A DNA stretch of 64,000 nt from Styela clava. Taxonomy: Eukaryota > Chordata > Ascidiacea > Stolidobranchia > Styelidae. The translations under genes and the position numbers were made by a program. Positions 11,367 through 21,139 of this stretch are shown one piece after another. The DNA is taken from NCBI RefSeq assembly GCF_964204865.1, contig NC_135251.1:13516001-13580000 (forward strand), written 5' to 3'. The notes beneath the pieces were generated by a model. That model had not been told where the DNA came from. It saw nothing but the letters and a program-made list of their open reading frames with translations, and did no database searches. Numbering within the stretch: position 1 is the first letter of the stretch; the number at the start of each line of letters is the position of its first letter.

Positions 11367-14300
11367 ATGGAGAGCGGGTTTGGATATTACAACACAACAG
11401 TGACCAATAATTATACAACAATGGATCCAGAACTGGCACATAATCTATCGTAATTAATGTTACTTTATTCACCGTAAAGTTTACCTGGTTCCAGTTTAGG
11501 GAAATGATGCGATTTGACTTGAAATTGAAACATAAACAGTACTTCTGATTAAAATTTGGTGTATCATTCTGTCTCAGTCACATGAACTATTTTTTGGTAT
11601 TACGTCATTAAAAAACTATCGTTTGATTGAAAATGCGTATATAAAATTATTGCCTCCTCTGTCTTCCCGAGCAGACATATACCAAATTTCTGACTTTCAT
11701 CAAAGTCTCTGAAAGGCAATATTCGTACTTCTAAACAATATTCATGCACTAAGCGAAGATATTCTCGCTTGCTTTTAATCGTGAATATATAAATAGAAAT
11801 AGCTCAATGATTTTTTGCTTATTTTCTTTATGCAAAATTATGTGAATGACCTTGAAACGTTTGTAATATTAGAGAATATTATTTTTACCAACAGTAAGTT
11901 AGATTTCATATCGATTTGTTGAAAAACACTACTATTAATATTGATGTTCATTTCTATGATAAAAACTGTTTTGACCCAAAATTTTGGGGGTATAATACGT
12001 CGAGTTTAATTCAAATTTACAATATAATAATCATATATCCAAACGAGAAAACTAAAAATCTCTATTTTAGAATGTTTTCATATTCCGAAGCGTTGGCAAT
12101 GAATATAATTATCGGTGTATTATGTGTCGTCGGAATAGCAAGCAATGCTATAACCTTCGCCGTTATTGCAAGTTCACCCCGTCTTAACAAGTAAGTAGAC
12201 TTTTCCATATATTCAATGGGCTTTATTATTAAATGTTTCTTTGACCTAAACAAATACTCCATATACTTTACCATTGCAATATTTCTGATGCTTTTTATGA
12301 GTATTTTCGCGAGTCGAGTTTTTTAATCGATTAGTAAATTCCTAATTCACAAACAAGAATAACAAAAAATCGATACTTGTTTTCAAATTTTCGAACGGGG
12401 ATACCAATGGTAGCATCCTATATGATCATGAGTGTTTATCAATTCAAATCTTTAATCGTAAAGGTGTGAAATTATTATATCACGATAGAAAGGCCAACAG
12501 TTTCTTAATTATTTCAACAATAATTTATGTAACTTTCAAACTTATTTTTGTTTTTATGATTTTTTTTTATTTTTCAATTCGTTCAGAATGGCATTCAATA
12601 TATTTTTGATGGGATTGATGGCATCTGACCTTGCATCCGCTGTAGACAGCATATTTATAATATATAGAATGACGTATGGGGCCGCTAGCTATGGTCTACC
12701 GCTCTTTATATGCAAGGTGAGTTATATCTTTATAGTGTAACTTCCTTTTTTAAGCCAAATTTGCTGTTTGTTGTGTGGCGTAAATGTATTGGTAATCTTT
12801 TTGCGGTTCCAACTGCAGCAGAGTAACCTAGTTAACTTAAGTCGATTAATTATACACCTTAATACAACCAAACATTGCCGACAGTCTGACAAACCAGCTA
12901 AAGGGTAGCAACTCCAGTGGTATGAATGAATATTGCGCCTACATGAATAAAACCCAATAATAGACATAGTCGTCTCATTTGTGTAGCTTGGTGTATGTAG
13001 TAATCTTATACATAAATATATTTACAGATTACGGTTACAGTTGACTTCACGACCACAATAGCAACAATTCATCTGGTGATGGTTTTTTGTATTTTGAGAC
13101 TTCTATCGATTAAATACCCTCTGAAGATTTCCGTGTACTTAACTTCGAAAGTTGCCAAGGTAAGAGAGAAATGCTCAAATATATGGACACGAAACTCAAA
13201 TAACTAAATTCGAATCGAGTCAAATGTTTATAGAGGAGTACCGAATGTCGTATGAAGATGTGCCCGTGAATTTAAAAAAAAAATTTGGGGAAAGATATTG
13301 GACTCAGAAATCTGAAAAAAAAATACGAAATAAAATTTAAAATTGATTTATTAATTGTGAAGAAAGGCCATTATTTAGCAACAAAAAGAATCAAAAATAA
13401 AGATTTATAGATTTACTACCAGCGCAATGACTGTCCTTGAATTATTGTCGTGTCCGTAATTTGAATGGCCTCCTCCATACAGAGGGATGGATAGTGGACT
13501 GTCATTTAGACATACAAACGGCTACGTGTAAGGCATTTATGTATTGTGTTCTAGATTTGTGTCATTGTTCTTTGGATAGAATCAGCGCTGGTGATGAGTG
13601 TTTTTTATTTCATAATTGTATCAATAAAGTCTGCAGTTGAGAGAAAAAGTACAGGTTTTTCATGTGCCATTGCCGATGAATGGTGAGTAATCTATTGTTT
13701 ACGTTTGTTAACTACGTCATCATTTTATATATTCCACAAGATACCACATATGAACAAAATTTTGTTCTGTTACCTGGTTGTCATGTTTTATCTTCCTATT
13801 AAAAACGTGATTTTGTTAAAATTATATATATGTATATATTTATATATTATCCATTGGTTATAATTTAGGGCGTGGCAAAATAAGCGTGTGACAGAAATAA
13901 AGTAAACTTTCTCATAGAAAAAGGATTATAGAAGCACCCTCCTCCTAGATTAAAAATTTCTAGATAAAAACCCAGTATAAAATTTGGCAAATTTAAAAGA
14001 TTTCGTGAGTATGTAGATTTGGAATGACAAATCAAAAACGAGGAACGATTTTAAGTACATGATGAGGTTCGTGAAATGAACATAAAATTAATTGAAAAAG
14101 AGTTCGCGTGAATAAAAATTAAGAAACATTGACGCACGCTAACAAAATGCAATCTGTGCAAACAATACAATCTAACTCCCAAGGAAAATACAAGTTTCGT
14201 CCAAGATTTATTTTACCGTTGCTGCTTTTACAGGGCGTCTCTTGCAGAACTGTACAGATCAATTGCTTTCCCATTTGTTGTCTACATTCCAATGATAGTA

Positions 14301-16329
14301 ATCATTTTATGTACAATAATCATCATCATAACCTTGCTAAAGAGACCACGAATACGAAAAAGTAGAAGTAAGTTTTATCTGATATCACGCATGATCGAAC
14401 AAAAAGCATATATCAATTTTTGAGCAAATATTATTAGATTTGCGAGATTGAGAAAAAAAAATAACAGACGTACAATATTGCAACAGACGAGGAGCCGCGA
14501 ATAAACTATAAAGTTAACGATTCAGCGACACCTAAATTTCTTTATACAGCAGCAGATGACGTCAAATAAACAGTATTTAAACCAGACGGGAATAAAATGT
14601 TTGAATTGTCAGCGTCATGCTCGAGTCGGCGCAGTTGGTTCTCGTACATTTGAACCCACGACAATTGCACCTGCATACTATTGCACCTATGGAAATTTTT
14701 TTGTTTTACGGATATTTGAACCCATACTAACCCTAACCCATAGGTTTTAGCACCCGCATATAGATTGAACCCCCTGATATACAAATGGGTTCAAATGTAC
14801 GCTCACCGGCGCAGTTACAACTGTCGTGCTTCTGACATGACGCAACCGTGCGGAGATAAATTAAGGGGAATACCCAGCAACCACAATATGGGAATCCTTA
14901 CATTCAAATGACTATTACATAAAAATAGCTTTTTAAAACTTTATATCCGACTGAACTAATTCGATTCAGAATGCTAACACCCATTATTGCCATTGAACAG
15001 CCTGTTCGTTTCTGTATACGGCAAGGATGTGTCAACTATCTATTCGGGGTGTGGCTCAGTATTAGTGCGATTGCGAATGACTGAATCGCCTCATATGTAC
15101 ATTTGAAATCTTAGCGAAAATGACGTTTCATTGATACTAAAACAATTGGAACAATCTCAATATTTTTTCAAACTTAGTTGGACGTCACTCTTCTCATTCA
15201 ACGTCAAAATCCAACATGTCGAACGAGAAAGTTGCAACTCTGCAAGTTTCTTTGATTTTATTGTCTTTTTTCTTTGGATACGGTCCTTTCCTAGGTAAGT
15301 TCTTGCACTTGAAAATGACGTAAAAATAAAAATATTACTGTACCTAAGGTATTATAACTATGCCTTTCAAAATGTTTAAAACTGAGCAGTTTTTTTTTTT
15401 TTTTTGATGTTTTCGTCAAGACTCGATGGCTGTTTTTTTTTTTAAATAGATTAACCACTCCTGACTGGGTTTGATTTTTTTTTTGCTCGATCAACTGAAC
15501 AGTGCATAGATCCGAAATTTTACCATTATACAGCAAAATAATTAATTTATTATTATCAAAAATAAAGTCAACTCTATGACATAATTGGTTGATTATTGTT
15601 TTGTTTACTTACATATCTTACCCACTTCAAACCCGTTAGCATTTAAATCGTAATTTAAAATTGAACCATAGTTTACCAGACGCGTCACATTCACAGGATA
15701 CAGTTGGATTGTTCTAAAAAAGATGGCCGCTGGTTCAAAGTTTTCCAGTCGCGAAAACTGGCTTCTTGCGGTTTGGACATTTGTTGCACTTCGGATAAGC
15801 GAATGCGTGAATCCTTTGTTTTACAATTTATCTTCCAGGTAGGATTAATTTTACTTGAAAATAATTCCGTTTATACTCTATCTTTTTAATACATTTAACC
15901 TGGTAATTTCATAAGTTCCTTAATTTATTTTGGATATATGTAATAGACCATCATTATTCGAATGTCTTTTTTTCTGAAATATCAAGTCAACAACGTTCAA
16001 ACGCGACCCGATTTTTATTACGTACCGATTGATTAGTACGTATCCTTTGTAAAGAAAGAGAAGATTAAAAAGACAATTAAGGATGAATGGATAATTAAGT
16101 AGTCAGGCATTGTATTCTCATTTCTATATAATGTATTGCATTCGAACAAATAACATGCATTGCACTAAAAAAATATTATCACAAATGCGTTATTTACGAT
16201 TTCTAATGTCGATGTAAATATTCTATCAGCAAATTAAGAAGGGCTACAAAACAGTTCCTCCGACGTGGTTTTACGAAACGGACAGCCACAGCATCACCTT
16301 CGATCAAAACAATATCTGAAAGACGATGA
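11367..16329 (+). CDS. Rhodopsin-family (class A) GPCR, copy B, 9 exons, 361 aa
   Basis: Exons: 11367-11449, 12071-12190, 12587-12716, 13028-13159, 13555-13682, 14234-14367, 15178-15294, 15697-15838, 16230-16329; total 1086 nt, all GT-AG. Exon phases and lengths equal copy A except exon 7, which adds three codons in the third intracellular loop. It shows the same landmarks: N-terminal sequons, SN in TM1, MASDLA in TM2, LRL in place of DRY, YIP in TM5, GYGPF in TM6, NPLFY in TM7 and a basic helix 8. The first donor is GTAATT, weaker than the GTAAGT of copy A. Differences cluster in ECL2, ICL3 and the TM6-TM7 loop (WIVLKKMAAGS against WIVLQKMTDGS). It is an intact paralogue, likely a surface receptor for an unknown ligand. 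A possible poly(A) signal AATAAA lies at 16499-16504. Confidence 0.85.
14637..14807. mobile_element. MITE of a 9-bp-TSD family, copy 1
   Basis: A 171-bp element in intron 6 of GPCR copy B. It begins GGTTCTCGTACATTTGAACC and ends GGGTTCAAATGTACGCTCAC plus C, flanked by a perfect 9-bp duplication GGCGCAGTT (14628-14636 and 14808-14816). The interior contains AACCCTAACCC. It is related to copies at 17744 and 52182. A 9-bp duplication with GG ends suggests Mutator- or Merlin-like mobilisation (inference). Confidence 0.85.
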
Positions 16330-16830
16330 CACACACACAAACTGCTGTGATATAAGAATGGATAGAGTGACACGGATCGCATGATGTAGAATATACATTT
16401 GGAAGAAGGATATAAAAAAAACATGTGTATTTCTTTTTCTTCGAATAATCTTTTCAACTGTGAAAAATTAGTCTATGAGCGGCGCAAGTTTATTATGAAA
16501 TAAAACGCGTGAAAACAAATTTATAGTCTGATTTTTTTAACTGTGATTTTGATAGATGGAGTGCAATATTACTTGCAATTCAATTGACTGTTTGTTTAAA
16601 CCAGTGCTTTTCAAACGAGTATACGGTATACCCAAGTGTATACCAAACCATAAGGAGGGTATATATACAAATACAACTGATAAACGGTATACGAAGGGTG
16701 TACAGCCTAAGTCAGGGATTCTAAACTATAATATATTAAATTATAAAATAATCAGTTTGAGACAACAATGCAAACACGGCGCACATTAAATATAAAATGT
16801 CATTTACGCAAAGTACTGACTTAAGTAGAT

Positions 16831-17714
16831 CACGGTGGTCCAAGGTTGTCGGTCTCGCGGGCCACACTATTATTTATGTATAGTTCGAGGGCCACAATAG
16901 TGCTAGGAAGAGGTAAACAGTGGAATATGAAATAAACGCTTTTATTGTCTAAACACATTGATCATTATTTGAAGGCAAAAACATGCAAAAATCACCAAAA
17001 AAAAAAACTTACTAAAATGTCCAAAAACTTACTATATCTCAATTTAATGTAAGATTTCAAACACCTTCATAACAAGGAAAGTGTCATGAGGAGAAAATGA
17101 CGTTTTAGATTGTCACCGACACAACTTGCGGACATAGTAAGCAAGCGCTGTGGTATTTTCCCTCCCATATCCAGTCAAAAATCTGTTTGAATTCGTCAGC
17201 TTTCTTTTCAAAATAATGTTTACAAAATAACTTACAAATAACTGCAGATTGATTGATTACCGAATTTTACCAAATTTGAGATACAGGGGGGTAGTTACTA
17301 AATTTTCTGACATATAGGCAGCATTTTTTGTACTACTGCTTCGGCTGGTTGAAAAAAACACCCGGCAGGAATTATATCGTTCGGCCATTACATCAATAGT
17401 TAGTTATCATGCATAGCCAACCTAGGCGAATACATTCCTATTTTATTAGCATATATTCCCGACCAAAAAAATAAAAAGCCAGTAAATAACTTAGACTAGC
17501 CAAACACATTATTCAACTTCGTTGGCTGCGTCAGCTAGCCATGACACTAGTTAATTCAGTGACATTGGTGATGTAACAATATGTCAAAAGATTTTTATGA
17601 CGGAACAACATCAAATGCGATTTTTTGTTCACCCTCGCGCAAATGCGACGCGGGCCACAGATAATGAAGCGGCGGGCCACATGTGGCCCGCGGGCCTGGG
17701 TTTGGACCACCCTG
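16831..17714. mobile_element. Nested hAT-like element (GGTGGTCCAA ends)
   Basis: Starts CACGGTGGTCCAAGGTTGTC and ends GGGTTTGGACCACCCTG; the subterminal GCGGGCCACA-type sequence is also inverted at the other end. The flanks AAGTAGAT / ATATAGAT may be a decayed 8-bp duplication. Non-coding, and inserted in the 16602-18198 element. Confidence 0.7.
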
Positions 17715-17743
17715 ATATAGATAATGCAGGCCCGTGTCTGAGT

Positions 17744-17935
17744 GGTTCCATTACATTTGAACATGTAATTTGAACCCACCACGATTGCACCTACATACAT
17801 ACATAGCGCGCCTATGAAAATCCCCATACTAACCCTAACCCATAGATTTTAGCACCCGCATATAAATTGAACCCGCGGATATACGGGTGCAAATGTATGG
17901 GTTCAAATGTACGTGGGTTCAAATGTGGTGTCACC
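17744..17935. mobile_element. MITE of the 9-bp-TSD family, copy 2 (nested)
   Basis: A 192-bp relative of the 14637 element, starting GGTTCCATTACATTTGAAC and ending TTCAAATGTGGTGTCACC, with the same AACCCTAACCC core and GGGTGCAAATGTA motifs. The flanks share only GTCTG, so the target duplication is decayed. Confidence 0.7.
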
Positions 17936-18437
17936 GTCTGGGATGATGATTTCGTTGAACATTATTCCCGTTGACTCTAGGGCCGTCAGTCAAATTTATA
18001 CTGTTTCCAACTTACAGACAGTAGTCCATTAGATCCCATGGTGATATTACAGTATCGTTGGTTTCAGTTTTTTCTACAATTTGTATTAAAAATGTAATGT
18101 TTATTTATTAATTAAATGAACATTGGTGCTTGTGAGGTATACAAAGTTCTTGAAAATTGTAAAAGATATACCACGGTAAAACAAGTTGGAGAACACTGGT
18201 TTAAACAGTTGTTGCAGTCCAGCGGTAATTGTTGCAGCGCGTTTAAAATCAGACATCAATAATTGCTGTGCTGTAGTGTGTTGTTGCTTTACTCACTTCA
18301 CTACTGACTGGATAACTGCTAGCGTCAGCGATTCGCTACCTTTTTTTCCTATTTGGATAGCTACATTTACCTGTGTTTTATTTCACTTCAGATATTGGTT
18401 GAATAAAGCCTAAAATTAAGGTACTCTTTATCTAATT

Positions 18438-19080
18438 CAGGGGTTCTCAAAGTTTTGGTGTTGCGGAGCCCTTGAAAGGTTGAATATTATTCGCGGAGCC
18501 CCAAAATGAATGTAAAAATTGTTACTTTCAGTTTAATATTTCTGAGCAAGTTAAAAGTACTTTAATTATTTTAAATGCTTAAGCTGGCCTATTGTGTGCG
18601 AAGTCATAATTGTTCTATTTCTCTATTTAATTAGAAAGATTTTAAAATAAACAATCCATACTTAAAATTATTTTTAACCCCCTATAGGCAGATCTTGTTC
18701 AAATTTTGGGTTAATTTTATTTTTGAGATTTAGGTGAATGTAAGTTATTGCGTTGTAATAACAGTTTTTGTTAGAAAACTGATCGAGTTTTTTCCAATTT
18801 CTTCATTTGATTGGAAAGATGTTGAAAGTAACAATCCGTACCCACTATATTTTTTGATCCCCAGAGCGGATCTTGTTCAAATTTTGGGTAAGTTTAACAA
18901 TTTTCCGAAATTTAGGTTATTACGTTGTATTAAAAGTACTTTGTTAGAATACTGATCGAGTTTTTTCCCACTTTCTTAAATTTGACTGAAAAGATATAAT
19001 ACCATTATTACGTTGTATTAAAAGTATTTCGTAAAAAAACTGATCTAGATTTTTTCCAATTTCCCTTATCTTATATTCAT
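18438..19080. repeat. hAT-like left end followed by diverged tandem repeat
   Basis: Begins CAGGGGTTCTCAAAGTTTTG, then GCGGAGCCC-rich subterminal sequence. From about 18575 a unit of roughly 170-180 bases recurs about three times (marker: AAACTGATCGAGTTTTTTCC, then ATTTGATTGGAAAGAT and GATCTTGTTCAAATTTTGGG), the last copy shortened. No right terminal repeat was found. Confidence 0.6.
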
Positions 19081-19712
19081 TATTTATATACTGTATATTT
19101 ATTTACTGTAGGTAAATAGATTTATGAAAATAAGTGCACTATAGAAACTGCGCCACTTCTTTTGCATACGATGGTCCGTTCAGATATCCTGCTTAATACC
19201 TTGTATATACTTAGAAATACAGTTAATAAAAATGCGCTTCGAATGAAGCTAAAATTATTTCAACTAAAAAACAAGTTCCTGCAACCATGCAACTTTACCA
19301 CAATTTTTCATACTCGATCATTAATAACGTGATATATCGAGAACCAGAAAACGTCAAACTATCGATGAAAAACAAGATACTGCAATTGGTGAGAACAGAA
19401 AATCGGCAAATAAGTATATATTGCTTCTCATCACCGGGATCTCATTAAAATGATTCGTAATTGGCCGAAGCAGGGGCCTTTGCAATCATATAATACATAC
19501 TATAACATTAAAGTGTCACATACACGATAAAATACTATCATTTTTGAAGTGACTTGTTTCCGGTAGTTTCCATACTGAAAGTCGAACCATGCGTCATATT
19601 CCAAAACGTCGATCAATATTAAAAAAAAATTTCCGGTCGTTAAGCGAGTCCGGATACAGCTCTCACATCTTCATAAGTACGTGTTGACTGACAATTTTAT
19701 GTTTATGCACAG

Positions 19713-20041
19713 GCTTATGCCAATCTAATGAAGCATTTAATCGAACGATGATTCTTTTAGCTCTGAGTAGTTACTTTGCCGTAGAAGAATCATCTTTAGC
19801 GACTCGCAACCATGGTGAAATATCCTCTCCTACAAACACACAGAGCGATGGCGAACTTAAGAAAGTTGCCGATCCTTCGAAGTCGAGAATAAGCAACGAA
19901 AGGACTCCTTTAAAAATATCCGTGCCAAAACATACGAGTGTAAATTCTGAAGAACAAAAATTACAGTCGAACGAAAATATAACAAAAGTTGAAGATGCAC
20001 AAGGTTTGTGGCAAAGAATGCGCGGGTTGGGCTGGTACCTG
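19713..20041 (+). CDS. Candidate coding exon of an unrecognised gene
   Basis: An open stretch bounded by an acceptor (TTTATGCACAG before 19713) and a donor (CTG followed by GTAGGC at 20042). In the open frame it encodes about 109 residues, starting LCQSNEAFNRTMILLALSS; the in-frame ATG is at 19748. The rest is hydrophilic and Ser/Lys/Glu-rich, ending GLWQRMRGLGWYL. An alternative donor (GTTTGT at 20004) would link in frame to a second piece at 20378-20463 containing PVKRPMQAAS and then LPQLIIGR before a stop. No upstream exon with a signal peptide was identified. The family is unknown and it may not be a gene. Confidence 0.3.
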
Positions 20042-21139
20042 GTAGGCCATAATTATTATTAATATTATTTTTTATGGTTCCAACAAAGTGGAATTTTCAA
20101 TAATTAAATAATAAGGCCATAATTAATGGTGTTTCCGTTTTTATTTCATAAACGGGATCAAGGTAAAGAACACCATTTACTTATTGTATGATCATTTTAA
20201 AACGCAAGTTACTATAGTAGATAGAGACAGAAATGCAGATTATTAATGTCTCAAGGGGCTGCTGAATAACTCCCGTTTAAGTGTGACTAATTTTGGACAC
20301 ACTTTTCAAGTTTTACCGAGGTTTCCGTAGACAATGAACTTCACACAAATGTTTACTTCTGAATTACATTATCACAGGAGCAATGCCAGTGAAAAGGCCA
20401 ATGCAAGCGGCCAGTCTTCCACAGTTGATAATAGGAAGAATTGGCAAGATGTTTCAACGATAATCCGACTAGTAACACGAACATTTAAATGCACTATACC
20501 ATTTTTTATACAAGTTTTCCCTTGCCTGTGAAGTGTGGGGAGTACCAAGAGTGATCATGACATGCTTAAGAGTTATAAGTGGGTTTTTGTTTGTGATATA
20601 TATGTCATTTGATGGCGGTTCTGCCGTTGACATTATATTTGAATTACTTTGAATCAACACGTTCAGGGAAACGTCAAGACGGTAAAACTAAATGTGTCGA
20701 AATTTGGTTGACAAGCAAGAACTTGAATCGAAGAAAGTCTTGAAGTTAATTCATCACAGTGAATTTTGTTACGATATGTAGAAATTTTTTCAACCACAAA
20801 GTGGTGTACACATCGATGACTTTTTGTTGACTACCTGCGATTAAGCCTATAGAATACATAAATAAGAAAGACATATAAATGAGTGTTTTGCTAATGCGAG
20901 CTCATATCTCCAGTTCAAACTACAAAAGTCTCAATAACCTAACCTGTTTAATATTCAACCAGTTTTTGAAAAAATATCTTAATTTAAATCTTTTTTCGAT
21001 GTGTTGTTATTGAAAAAAACTGGTACCTGATTGCACATGCTAGTTAGGACTGCATTCTAAATAATAATCCAATGAGCAAGCCCAATGCCAGACAAATCAT
21101 GGCCTTCCGTCAACTCCGTCTCTATTTCAAATGTCCGCA
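20042..21139. other. Gene-poor stretch downstream of TATDN3
   Basis: Apart from the possible short second exon at 20378-20463, nothing was recognised. It lies 3' of TATDN3 and would hold its 3' UTR just below 21140. Confidence 0.4.

Larger units (their letters stand above)
11190..16550. repeat. Right arm of large inverted duplication (GPCR copy B)
   Basis: Reverse-complement counterpart of about 795-6700; exon order and phases are the same in both arms. It is shorter in several introns because the MITEs at 1567, 2228 and 4762 are absent, and it carries a private 171-bp MITE at 14637. Confidence 0.85.
16602..18198. mobile_element. hAT-like element carrying nested insertions
   Basis: Outer ends are CAGTGCTTTTCAAACGAG at left and GGAGAACACTG at right, with a perfect palindromic 8-bp duplication GTTTAAAC (16594-16601 and 18199-18206). 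The element's own sequence repeats GTATACC-type motifs. At least one other hAT-like element (16831-17714) and one 9-bp-TSD MITE (17744-17935) sit inside it, so it is the oldest of the three. No transposase frame was seen. Confidence 0.8.

Noticed and set aside
14720-14750. AACCCTAACCC as an interstitial telomere
   Set aside because: Only about two repeat units, and the same sequence sits at the same place in three MITE copies.
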